Shown here in pieces: positions 1-6,384 of a DNA stretch of 12,742 bases. The notes beneath the pieces are model-generated. The model saw nothing but the letters and a program-made list of their open reading frames with translations, was not told where the DNA came from and ran no database searches. The DNA is taken from assembly GCA_013202935.1 (NCBI GenBank), contig JABMRG010000138.1:1-12742 (forward strand), in the 5' to 3' direction. Source of the stretch: Candidatus Omnitrophota bacterium (lineage in GTDB: Bacteria > Omnitrophota > Gorgyraeia > JABMRG01). Within the stretch, counting starts at the first letter, position 1. Each line of letters starts with the position of its first letter. The position numbers and the translations under genes are program-made.

Positions 1-407
1 GCATCATCCCATGCATTATGAGCTGTCAGCACCAAGGGTATACCCTTATCTTTTGATAGCTGCTCAAGGGTCTTTGCGTGAGGTTTTGAAAAATAGTTCA
101 TATTGTGCGTGTGTATAATATCCGGTTTGTTCTTATCAATGAACTCAAGAGCCGCCTTTTCAAAATCCTCTTCAATGCCTATCAGGCCTCTCTTATTCAG
201 CCAGTTCAGGTCCATTGACGGAGCGCGCATTATCTTAGCGCCCTTATATTCATCGTAAATCTCACAGCCTTCGCAAGTAGCTGTAAGAAGCGACACCTTA
301 TACCCCATTCTAACCTGTTCAGGCATAAGCATAGTAAGATGGGTCTCAACGCCGCCAATTGTAGGAGGAAAACCCCAATGCATATGTGCAATGCTTAATT
401 TTTTCAA
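1..407 (-). CDS. Glycosyltransferase family 4, N-terminal part (runs off left edge)
   Basis: About 135 codons are visible and the gene continues past base 1, so its C-terminal UDP/GDP-sugar binding half is missing. The N-terminus reads MKKLSIAHMHWGFPPTIGGV, the usual opening of GT-B family 4 glycosyltransferases: a first beta strand, then the W-G-F-P-P-x-x-G-G-V-E-T-H loop. Further on, PDIIHTHN and VLTAHN match the acceptor-domain strands of this family. The proposed start is a TTG at 405-407, one base after the lemA stop; it gives the family-typical N-terminus. An ATG at 381-383 is possible but would remove the first beta strand. The Shine-Dalgarno signal is weak, so translation may be coupled to lemA. 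Such enzymes transfer sugars in LPS, capsule or glycolipid synthesis at the cytoplasmic face of the membrane. The exact substrate cannot be told. Confidence 0.85.
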   Translation of the reverse strand, partial: MKKLSIAHMHWGFPPTIGGVETHLTMLMPEQVRMGYKVSLLTATCEGCEIYDEYKGAKIMRAPSMDLNWLNKRGLIGIEEDFEKAALEFIDKNKPDIIHTHNMNYFSKPHAKTLEQLSKDKGIPLVLTAHNAWDD

Positions 408-408
408 A

Positions 409-975
409 TTAAAACTCTACTTTCGGAACCGCCTTTGCAGTAGCATCTGCTTCAAAGTATTCTGCAGGCTGGCTTAAGCCTCTTAAGCTAGCAAATATAC
501 CGCCTGCTATTGTGCGCTTATAGCTGTTGAATGCCTGAACTGCGCGATTATACCTGTTTCTCTCGACAGCGATACGGTTTTCCGTGCCTTCAATCTGGGC
601 TTGAAGCGATAAGAAGTTCTGGCTTGCTTTTAATTGTGGGTAATTTTCAGCAACTAACAACAACCTTGATATTGCGCCTCCCAAACCCTCTGCGGCCTTT
701 ATCTTACCAGCTCTTGTAGTAGCACTTCCCCACTGACTACGCAGCCTTGTAACTTCTGTAAACAGCTCTTTCTCATGTGCTGCGTACCCTTTTACCGTAC
801 TGACCAGGTTGGGTATCAGGTCGTTCCTACGCTGAAGCTGCACATCTACCTGCCGCCATAAGGCAGTTACATTCTCATCAAGTATTACTACCCGGTTTAG
901 GCCACCGATAAGCCAGCCTCCTAGCATCAGCACAATCACGCCAACGACTATCAGTACTATCCATATCTTTTTCAT
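409..975 (-). CDS. lemA: LemA family protein
   Basis: A 188-residue protein, the normal LemA length. A single N-terminal membrane helix (about residues 4-27) is followed by a helical domain with the family signatures: N-x-x-x-L-x-x-Q-V-D-x-Q-L-x-R-R-x-D-L-I-P-N-L-V near residues 37-59, then K-G-Y-A-x-H-E, and the central A-E-N-Y-P-x-L-K-A-S-x-x-F segment followed by LQ-x-x-I-E-G-T-E-N-R-I. The tail ends in the usual F-x-A-x-x-x-A-x-x-V-P-K-V-x-F. The start is supported by AGGAGG ending 6 nt before the ATG. LemA proteins are membrane-anchored and mostly helical; their molecular role is poorly known. The gene lies 23 nt after a TPM-domain gene, a frequent partner of LemA in bacteria, and 1 nt before a glycosyltransferase gene, so it is probably inside one operon. 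Confidence 0.95.
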   Translation of the reverse strand: MKKIWIVLIVVGVIVLMLGGWLIGGLNRVVILDENVTALWRQVDVQLQRRNDLIPNLVSTVKGYAAHEKELFTEVTRLRSQWGSATTRAGKIKAAEGLGGAISRLLLVAENYPQLKASQNFLSLQAQIEGTENRIAVERNRYNRAVQAFNSYKRTIAGGIFASLRGLSQPAEYFEADATAKAVPKVEF

Positions 976-998
976 GTTTACCTCCTATTATACGTTAT

Positions 999-1787
999 CT
1001 ACCATCCACCAGAGGCGCCCCCGCCTCCGGAAAATCCGCCGCCGAATCCGCCGAATCCGCCACCAAAGCCGCCGCTTGAACCTCCAAAACCTGTTCCATA
1101 CCAATGCCCACCGCGTCTTCTACCGGTCGGACCTAATATAAAATAGAACAAGAGCCCTGACCTAAGTCCAAATATAAGTATAAAGAATATTAAATAGGCT
1201 AAAGACTTAAGTAGCCTTGCACCAGGAGATAGCACCTTTGCCTGCTGCACATAACCACTCGGCACGCCTTCTCCTAATTCTAGCTCTACATTATACTCTT
1301 TTGCAACCAAATCTGCAACAGCTATCGCACCTAGAATTAAACCCTTTTCATGATTCCCCTTCTTAAATTCAGGAATCATTATCTGATATACAATCTGGCT
1401 CGCAATAGCATCAGGAATAGCGCCTTCTAAGCCATAGCCTGTCTCGATCCTAACCTTCTTATCGGTTACTGCCATAAGGATCAGGATGCCGTTATCTTTA
1501 TCCTTTTGGCCTATACCCCATTTCTCAAAGAGCTCAACAGTATACTGCTCGATTGTGAGTGGTTCTGTAGTTGCAACGGTAACAACAGCTATCTGCGCGC
1601 CAGTCTTCTGCTCAACCTGCCCTGCAATAGAAGTTATCGCGCCTTCTGCTTGGGGGCTAAGTGCGCCTGCAAAATCATTAACATACCCTGAATAATCAGG
1701 TAGAGCAGGTTCCTGCGCTACTAATAGAGATGGTGTTGCTATAACCGCACTCAAAAAAATCAGGAATATAGAAAATCTTCTAATCAT
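999..1787 (-). CDS. TPM-domain membrane protein with Gly-rich tail (YgcG-like)
   Basis: A 262-residue protein. A signal peptide (about 1-24, ending near LLVA/QEP) is followed by a TPM domain (about 36-160). This domain opens with Y-V-N-D-F-A-G-x-L-S and contains the typical Q-I-A-V-V-T-V strand, a W-G-I-G-x-K-D-x-D-N-G-I-L-I-L segment, and V-R-I-E-T-G-Y-G-L-E-G-x-x-P-D. A membrane region lies around 193-221, and the end is a low-complexity GG/GF/GS tail (about 226-262) finishing in GASGGW. This is the standard layout of the bacterial YgcG-like TPM proteins (Pfam TPM, formerly DUF477). Some eukaryotic relatives have been linked to phosphatase activity or photosystem II repair; activity here is not established. 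It would sit in the inner membrane with the TPM domain outside the cytoplasm. The start has AGGG 4 nt upstream. The lemA gene follows directly. Confidence 0.92.
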   Translation of the reverse strand: MIRRFSIFLIFLSAVIATPSLLVAQEPALPDYSGYVNDFAGALSPQAEGAITSIAGQVEQKTGAQIAVVTVATTEPLTIEQYTVELFEKWGIGQKDKDNGILILMAVTDKKVRIETGYGLEGAIPDAIASQIVYQIMIPEFKKGNHEKGLILGAIAVADLVAKEYNVELELGEGVPSGYVQQAKVLSPGARLLKSLAYLIFFILIFGLRSGLLFYFILGPTGRRRGGHWYGTGFGGSSGGFGGGFGGFGGGFSGGGGASGGW

Positions 1788-1799
1788 AAGCCCTATCTA

Positions 1800-2543
1800 T
1801 TATAGCTGATCAGCTATATCTGCTAGCTTTTCAATCTGTGCAATATACTTCTCTAAAAAACTCTCTAAGTTCTCTCCGCCTATTTTTTCATCATTCTTCT
1901 TATCCCTTAAGACGGCAATAAAAACCTGCGGGTCAATACCAAAGATCTCTGCCAAAAGGCGCACGGCCTCTTCCTTTTTAATAGGAGGGGTAATGCCTTT
2001 TAAACGAAGCAGCCCTCTGAAGACAGGAAAGAGAGAATTTAATGACTCTTTTATTAATGCCTCCATGCCTTTCTTTCTTAAGCCTACTTCAAGATAAGCC
2101 TGCCTTATCCTTATGAGCTTACCCTTTATCTGCTCTTCACATATAAATCTAATATGCGAAGGCTCTATCTCAAGGTCAGATAAGAGGTCCTCTCCATATA
2201 CCAGGATATGGTTCTCCTTCATCTCTAGAAACTCTATAGGGAATGTGTCGGATGAGCTTTTGATATATTCTGGTGTAAGAAATAAGGGAGCAGCCATTCC
2301 TTTCCTTATGCCTTTATCAACAAGGCGCAGGCTTCTATTAAGCTGGGTAAACCTAAGATCCTTAAAAACAACCGCTGAGTTTATATCAGAGGTGCCTGCA
2401 ACATAGTCCTCACTTCCTGCACTTCCATATATAAAAATAGATGCCACGTTGCCCTCATGCATCTTCAGCATCTCCTGCATGTAAACGTTTATCCTCTTAC
2501 CTGCATCTACGGGCAGCTTTTCCATATTCTTTAATTTTTCCAT
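1800..2543 (-). CDS. Nucleotidyltransferase-fold protein with altered active site
   Basis: I chose the ATG at 2541-2543 (247 aa) because GGGGTGA sits a few bases ahead of it; a GTG at 2550-2552 would add three residues. The N-terminal third has the polymerase-beta nucleotidyltransferase core: I-F-I-Y-G-S-A-G-S-E-D-Y-V-A-G-T-S-D-I-N-S-A-V-V-F. The GS helix and first aspartate are present, but the expected second metal-binding acid (D-x-D) is Asn (SDIN). A later acidic strand, E-F-L-E-M, could carry the third carboxylate. The C-terminal part is predicted helical (L-x-R-I-R-Q-A-Y-L, then E-S-L-N-S-L-F-P-V-F-R-G-L-L-R). No second domain is seen. It lies 12 nt before the TPM gene, and I recall such Asn-variant proteins beside TPM/LemA pairs in other bacteria, though this was not searched. 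It may bind nucleotides rather than catalyse. Confidence 0.75.
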   Translation of the reverse strand: MEKLKNMEKLPVDAGKRINVYMQEMLKMHEGNVASIFIYGSAGSEDYVAGTSDINSAVVFKDLRFTQLNRSLRLVDKGIRKGMAAPLFLTPEYIKSSSDTFPIEFLEMKENHILVYGEDLLSDLEIEPSHIRFICEEQIKGKLIRIRQAYLEVGLRKKGMEALIKESLNSLFPVFRGLLRLKGITPPIKKEEAVRLLAEIFGIDPQVFIAVLRDKKNDEKIGGENLESFLEKYIAQIEKLADIADQL

Positions 2544-2591
2544 TCTCTTCACCCCATCTCAGTTTAAGATGTTATTATATATGAATTTAGG

Positions 2592-3407
2592 TTACAGCTC
2601 AAGGGAATTTATGGTAGTATGATCGATTCCATTTACAAGCGTGACCTTGCCCGAATCAACCTTTATATAGGTAGGTATCTGCTCTTTCCCGCACCAGCAT
2701 CCACAGTTCGCATATATACCCCCGGTAATTTTTTTAAGCTTAGGCCTGTGGGTATGCCCGAAGACAACTATCTTTTCGCCCGTCTCTATGCGCTTTTTTG
2801 CTGCCTCCTCGTATTCTGATAAGTCTCCGCCTTTTTTAATATACTCGCTAGAAGAGGGAGTAATCATCTTTTTTAGTTTTCCAACGTGCTTAGTAAAAAC
2901 TCCTTCTTCCCTAATCAAAGAGTCGAGCACCCACTCATCTATATCAGGGTGAAGAAGCCTCTCCATCCACCCGACCACAAATGCGCAGGCCCTACCCCAC
3001 TTATTGCGCTTTTCTAATCTTGGGTCTTGATAGCGATTGAAGATATCATATTGGTTACCGTGCTCTGCCCAAATACCAGCATCGTTATATTCGAGTTCAA
3101 CGCCAAGGCCAGTACCAATATACTTTACAAACGGAATATGGTCATGATTTCCGATCAGGTGTAGGAGTTTCCCATTCCGGCGCAGGTATAGAAGCTTATC
3201 AATAATCTCTCGATGCTCAAGAATAATATTTTTCAGGTCTGACTGCCACAGCTCAAACAAGTCTCCCACAACAATAAGCAGAAAATTTTCTTTTGCAGCA
3301 ATCTCTAAAAGTTTTAGCAGTTCATCCTTTCTGTGAAAATCATCTGCGCGCGATCCGTCTCCAAGGTGCAGATCACTTATAAATATCTTTGCCTTATAAT
3401 CCAACAT
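2592..3407 (-). CDS. Calcineurin-like metallophosphoesterase, LpxH-like
   Basis: A 271-residue cytosolic-type enzyme carrying all metallophosphoesterase metal motifs in order: D-L-H (12-14, ISDLHLG), GD (48-49, VVGDLFELW), GNHD (86-89), EHG (115-117, AEHGNQYD) and GHTH (217-220, VFGHTHRP), ending with a strand like N-C-G-C-W. The GDLFE and GHTHRP context resembles UDP-2,3-diacylglucosamine pyrophosphatase (LpxH) of lipid A synthesis. However, classical LpxH has GNRD in the third block, and the region 125-205 is an expanded helical insert. I therefore call it LpxH-like, substrate unknown; a lipid A or other phospholipid-sugar role would fit the nearby glycosyltransferase. Translation is tightly coupled: only 3 nt separate it from the upstream stop, and its AAGGTGAGG Shine-Dalgarno overlaps the end of the GlcD-like gene. 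Confidence 0.85.
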   Translation of the reverse strand: MLDYKAKIFISDLHLGDGSRADDFHRKDELLKLLEIAAKENFLLIVVGDLFELWQSDLKNIILEHREIIDKLLYLRRNGKLLHLIGNHDHIPFVKYIGTGLGVELEYNDAGIWAEHGNQYDIFNRYQDPRLEKRNKWGRACAFVVGWMERLLHPDIDEWVLDSLIREEGVFTKHVGKLKKMITPSSSEYIKKGGDLSEYEEAAKKRIETGEKIVVFGHTHRPKLKKITGGIYANCGCWCGKEQIPTYIKVDSGKVTLVNGIDHTTINSLEL

Positions 3408-3410
3408 ACC

Positions 3411-4904
3411 TCACCTTAATAGCTCTTTTGAAAATATGTTATCCAGCCCCAATATACAAGGAGGGTCTATTCTCTTCTTCAGGCCTGCCATTTCCTTTAA
3501 TCCATTTTTGCCATACATCATCTCAAGGTAAGCATGCTTTGTCTTGCCTATACCATGCTCTGCAGAGACTGTCCCACCCAAACTTAATGCCCTTTCAACA
3601 AACAGCTTATATATATCCTTTGCTCTTTTGCATCCGGCCTCATCTGTTGGTAGAATATTAACATGAAGATGGCTATCTCCGATATGGCCAAACATTACAT
3701 ATGGCAAACCAGCCTCACCCAGGAGCTTTGTGTAGCAGCCTATCATATCATCTATTTTTTCATCTGGTACTGCCAGGTCCGTGCCTACCTTGGTTATCTT
3801 TTTCTGCTTAATATACTCATTGACCATATCCGGCAGGTCATGCCTTACCCTTGCAAGCTCATCCTGCTCCTTCTTTGTCTGCGCAAACCATGTATCATCG
3901 AGTGAGCCCCCGCACTCCTGTATAAGATCTGCCCATGCATCGATAATAGTTGATTCTGAATCTTTATCAACCTCCTGCCCAAAATAGACAGCACCTTCTG
4001 CCTCTCCTGGTATATTCTTATTGCGCTGCCTTAGCAGGCGTAGTGAATTGCCATCAAAGAATTCGAGAGATATGGCATCCAAGCCATCTCCCCTACCGGA
4101 GCTTTTCCTGCTTCTATTTTTTGCCTTATATATAAAATTGAGCGCATCCTGCTGTCTGCTGAAAAAGGCATAGCAGTCGAGCAGGCCCTTCAATGGTTTT
4201 AAAAGTTTTAATCTTGCCCTTGTAACAATGCCCAAGGTGCCTTCCTGCCCGATGAAGAGGTCTATAGCATCCATTCGAGCCTTGCTGTAATAGCCAGCAG
4301 CATTCTTTACCTTAGGCATCTTGTATCCAGGAACTTTGATTCGTAAACTATCTCCTGAACCTAATGGTAGATCCATATACCCGTCTTTGTCTGAAAATAT
4401 CTTACCTCTTTCTATATCAACAACCTCACCACTTGAGAGCAGAACTTTTAAACCTAAAACATAATCCCTTGTAGTCCCAAAACGAAAACTCCTTGCCCCA
4501 GATGCAGACGTAGAGATATTACCTCCGATACAGGAGCTCTTCTCGGTAGGGTTTGGCGGATAAAAGAGTTCTTTGGCCTCCGCAGCATCCAAAAAATCCT
4601 GCAGCAGGACACCCCCTTCAAGCAGCGCCTCTCCTTCGCCAGATGGAAATTTCTTAATCTCTAATATCCTATTCATCTTCTCAAGAGATAATATATCCCC
4701 GCCAAAAGGAACGCGCCCGCCGGCTACACCAGTCCCAGCACCTGATATTGTTATAGGGATCTTCTTCTGGCTCGACTCCTTCAGGAGTTGCGAGGCCTCT
4801 ATATCATTCTGCGGAAGATGGACAGCATCACAGAAGCCACCCCTTATATTGGAGTAGTCTTCGAGATAGGATTGGGTAAGGTCTAAGTCTTTTTTTGATA
4901 GCAT
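3411..4904 (-). CDS. FAD-linked oxidase, GlcD/D-lactate dehydrogenase family
   Basis: A 497-residue flavoprotein of VAO/PCMH type, the usual length for GlcD-like D-2-hydroxyacid dehydrogenases. The FAD-binding half shows I-S-G-A-G-T-G-V-A-G-G (53-63), N-P-T-E-K-S-S-C-I-G-G-N-I-S-T-S-A-S-G (118-136), R-F-G-T-T-R-D-Y-V-L-G-L and G-Q-E-G-T-L-G-I-V. The C-terminal half has G-H-I-G-D-S-H-L-H-V-N, the metal and substrate binding H-x-H, and S-A-E-H-G-I-G-K. It would oxidise a D-2-hydroxyacid such as lactate or glycolate and pass electrons on; no Fe-S partner gene (GlcF) is adjacent and no Fe-S domain is fused. The ATG at 4902-4904 has only a weak Shine-Dalgarno (GAGG lies about 16 nt upstream). It is the first gene of the minus-strand operon that continues to the left edge. 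Confidence 0.9.
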   Translation of the reverse strand: MLSKKDLDLTQSYLEDYSNIRGGFCDAVHLPQNDIEASQLLKESSQKKIPITISGAGTGVAGGRVPFGGDILSLEKMNRILEIKKFPSGEGEALLEGGVLLQDFLDAAEAKELFYPPNPTEKSSCIGGNISTSASGARSFRFGTTRDYVLGLKVLLSSGEVVDIERGKIFSDKDGYMDLPLGSGDSLRIKVPGYKMPKVKNAAGYYSKARMDAIDLFIGQEGTLGIVTRARLKLLKPLKGLLDCYAFFSRQQDALNFIYKAKNRSRKSSGRGDGLDAISLEFFDGNSLRLLRQRNKNIPGEAEGAVYFGQEVDKDSESTIIDAWADLIQECGGSLDDTWFAQTKKEQDELARVRHDLPDMVNEYIKQKKITKVGTDLAVPDEKIDDMIGCYTKLLGEAGLPYVMFGHIGDSHLHVNILPTDEAGCKRAKDIYKLFVERALSLGGTVSAEHGIGKTKHAYLEMMYGKNGLKEMAGLKKRIDPPCILGLDNIFSKELLR

Positions 4905-4927
4905 TTAGATTAAGCTGCGGCCTCATT

Positions 4928-4969
4928 AAAAAAGGGCCCATCGGAAAGAAATATTACCAACAGGCCCTT
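4928..4969 (-). terminator. Intrinsic terminator in the leader of the GlcD-like gene
   Basis: Read on the minus strand, AAGGGCC pairs with GGCCCTT (7 bp). It is extended inside by TTGG pairing with CCGA (one G-U), leaving an AT-rich loop, and six T residues follow. It lies between the promoter at 5005-5033 and the start codon at 4904, so it could act as an attenuator. Otherwise it would stop transcripts arriving from the inverted repeat upstream. There is no such T run on the plus strand. Confidence 0.65.
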
Positions 4970-5004
4970 CTCGGTGGGCTAACTATTATTTTTCAACGCT
5001 TTCT

Positions 5005-5033
5005 TTTATACCATATTTCCCAGTTAAATGCAA
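5005..5033 (-). promoter_or_regulatory. Promoter of the GlcD-like operon
   Basis: On the minus strand, TTGCAT (5028-5033), a 17-nt spacer and TATAAA (5005-5010) form a sigma70-like promoter. TGG immediately before the -10 box makes it an extended -10 type, which can make up for the poor -35. Transcription would start near 4998 and give a leader of about 95 nt that contains the terminator at 4928-4969. Confidence 0.5.
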
Positions 5034-5078
5034 GAAAAAAATTTATTTTTTTATGGCACACCGCATTATATAAACTAA

Positions 5079-5339
5079 CGCGTGTAGGCAACAACTTCCG
5101 CAGGAACATAAGCTTTGTTTATGCCTTCTGCCTTCGCAGTGCTGGCATTTTTCGCCGTCCTTTTGGTCTTATGGCTCGTTCGTTTGGCGGAATTCACCAA
5201 GCACTTGTCTCGGGTTCAGTTCCGCCACTCTCTCGCCATAAGACCTAAAAGGACATTTGCCGAAAAAGCCTTGATGCACTGCTACAGGCAAAGGCATAAA
5301 CAACTCTAGGTCCTGCTACAGTTACTGCCTGCATGCGCT
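5079..5339. repeat. Long imperfect inverted repeat (about 260 bp), candidate structured RNA or palindromic element
   Basis: The two halves are imperfect reverse complements along their whole length. Clear paired blocks, from outside in, are AGGCA 5086-5090 with 5326-5330; GCAGGA 5100-5105 with 5311-5316; GTTTATGCCTT 5117-5127 with 5291-5301; GCAGTGC 5136-5142 with 5276-5282; 5157-5175 (GTCCTTTT then GGTCTTATGGC) with 5235-5254, one bulged base; and TGGCGGAA 5185-5192 with 5220-5227. The apical loop is about 27 nt. It fills most of the 536-bp gap between the GlcD-like gene and the divergent small secreted protein. No protein family is recognisable in any frame. It may be a structured RNA, a MITE-like palindrome, or a remnant of two inverted copies. 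No convincing promoter or flanking target duplication was seen. Confidence 0.75.
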
Positions 5340-5393
5340 TATCATAGAAATAGTCTCAGTGCAAAAAAATCATATTTTTATCAGTGGCTAGTG

Positions 5394-5422
5394 TTGACAT
5401 TTAGTGTATATATAGGTAATAT
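5394..5422 (+). promoter_or_regulatory. Near-consensus promoter for the 5441 gene
   Basis: A perfect -35 TTGACA (5394-5399), a 17-nt spacer and TAATAT (5417-5422) lie just upstream of a GGAGGT Shine-Dalgarno (5429-5434) and the ATG at 5441. The predicted untranslated leader is only about 12 nt. This is the strongest promoter in the window and suggests high constitutive expression. Confidence 0.75.
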
Positions 5423-5440
5423 TATAGTGGAGGTATAAAT

Positions 5441-6010
5441 ATGAGACACTCTTTGATTCTCTTGATTATAGGCATACTCCTTATAAGCGCATCTCCCGTC
5501 TTTGCGGAAGATCCGGCGGGAACCACACACTCCCGACCAAATGTAAGCGGAGGTTATGATTTCTTTGATGCAGAAGGAAACAAGATCGGCTCATCTGCCA
5601 TACGCACTGATGGTGGCTATGATTACTACGATCAATATGGAAATTTAACCGGCTCTCTGGCAGTAGACCCTGAGACCGATAGAAAAACATATCAAGACAT
5701 ACAAAATGTTCAGAGAGGTGAGCTTGTAACAGACCCTTATGGCGGCTATCGCTACAAGCGTAAAGGCGAGGATATAGAGACTTCCACTCAGACACAAATA
5801 AGAAAAGATCATAAATATGCGGATCCTTATGGAGGCGGCTTGGAGACATTGCCCCCAGACATAATACAGGGCAACGAAACTAAAGGTTCTCAAGCTGATA
5901 ACACAGGGCTTGAACTAGAAGGGATAAGTACTGAAGGGGTCGTAACTGAAAATAGCGGTTTAGGAACAAGCGCCTCTGGTAGCAGCGGCCTAGAAACTTC
6001 CTCTCAATAA
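5441..6010 (+). CDS. Small secreted repeat protein of unknown function
   Basis: A 189-residue protein that I do not recognise. A classical signal peptide (1-22, ending PVFA/ED) points to export. The mature part carries two adjacent 21-residue repeats starting G-G-Y-D-[FY]-[FY]-D-x-x-G-N (37-57 and 58-78), a related G-G-Y-R-Y block near 101, and two DPYGG motifs (98-102 and 128-132). Aromatic, turn-rich repeats like these resemble short beta-hairpin surface repeats. The last 50 residues are Ser/Gly/Glu-rich and probably disordered. It has the window's best promoter and a strong Shine-Dalgarno, so it is probably abundant. It is the only plus-strand gene in the window and ends 7 bp from the convergent gene at 6018. 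Periplasmic or surface location is inferred from the signal peptide alone. Confidence 0.8.
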   Translation: MRHSLILLIIGILLISASPVFAEDPAGTTHSRPNVSGGYDFFDAEGNKIGSSAIRTDGGYDYYDQYGNLTGSLAVDPETDRKTYQDIQNVQRGELVTDPYGGYRYKRKGEDIETSTQTQIRKDHKYADPYGGGLETLPPDIIQGNETKGSQADNTGLELEGISTEGVVTENSGLGTSASGSSGLETSSQ

Positions 6011-6017
6011 AAAGAAT

Positions 6018-6335
6018 TTAATTACCAGAACGCTCTACGCCACTCCTAAAACCAGCATTATAGCCAGCATCATAACCAGTCTTATAGCCACTATTATAGC
6101 CGTCCTGGTAACTTCCGCCAGAACCAGAAGAGCGATCACTGGGCTGCATGCCGCCTGTAACATCCTCAACTATATTTCCACGGCGTCCTGTCAAGACCTT
6201 TATACCTTCATATATTGCAAGGCCTTTACCTATTCCTGCCCACGTCTTGTCGCTTCCTGCATAAACAGCAGCACCGGCTAGCAATGAGGAGATCACTAAG
6301 CTAATTATTATAAGAAATAGTGCTCTTTTCATCAT
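6018..6335 (-). CDS. Small secreted Gly/Tyr-repeat protein of unknown function
   Basis: A 105-residue protein with a signal peptide (about 1-26, ending VYA/GS). A short middle stretch, AGIGKGLAIYEGIKVLTG, is glycine-spaced and may form an amphipathic or membrane-associated helix like a glycine zipper. The C-terminus carries a four-residue G-Y-x-[ST/A] periodicity (residues 76-100: DGY, SGY, TGY, AGY, AGF), a pattern seen in some short exported proteins. I know no function for it. GGGGAGGAG lies just upstream of two consecutive ATG codons; either could start. Its own promoter candidate is at 6353-6381. It converges on the gene at 5441-6010 with 7 bp between the stops and no terminator visible, so the two 3' ends may overlap as antisense transcripts. 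Confidence 0.8.
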   Translation of the reverse strand: MMKRALFLIIISLVISSLLAGAAVYAGSDKTWAGIGKGLAIYEGIKVLTGRRGNIVEDVTGGMQPSDRSSGSGGSYQDGYNSGYKTGYDAGYNAGFRSGVERSGN

Positions 6336-6352
6336 TTTGCTCCTCCCCTTTA

Positions 6353-6381
6353 AATATATAGCAAAAAGGGTGAAAAATCAA
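6353..6381 (-). promoter_or_regulatory. Promoter candidate for the 6018-6335 gene
   Basis: On the minus strand, TTGATT (6376-6381), a 17-nt spacer and TATATT (6353-6358) stand directly before the Shine-Dalgarno of the small secreted protein and just after the stop of the FecR-domain gene. The boxes are good but not perfect, and the region is AT-rich. Confidence 0.45.
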
Positions 6382-6384
6382 GTA

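Noticed and set aside
2592..3407. Firm naming of the metallophosphoesterase as LpxH
   Set aside because: The third motif is GNHD, not GNRD, and there is a large insert; only LpxH-like is justified.
4937..4979. A 9-bp plus-strand stem (GCCCATCGG with TCGGTGGGC) as a plus-strand terminator
   Set aside because: No T run follows on the plus strand and no plus-strand gene ends there; the minus-strand terminator explains the region.
5205..5236. A tRNA- or tmRNA-like T arm (GGGTTCAGTTCC) in the apex of the inverted repeat
   Set aside because: The conserved A58 is absent, the stem does not pair properly, and no acceptor or anticodon arm surrounds it.
4895..5309. Plus-strand open frames of 117 and 64 codons between the GlcD-like gene and the small secreted protein
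   Set aside because: They lie inside or beside the long inverted repeat, lack a Shine-Dalgarno and show no recognisable domain; the palindrome explains the sequence better.
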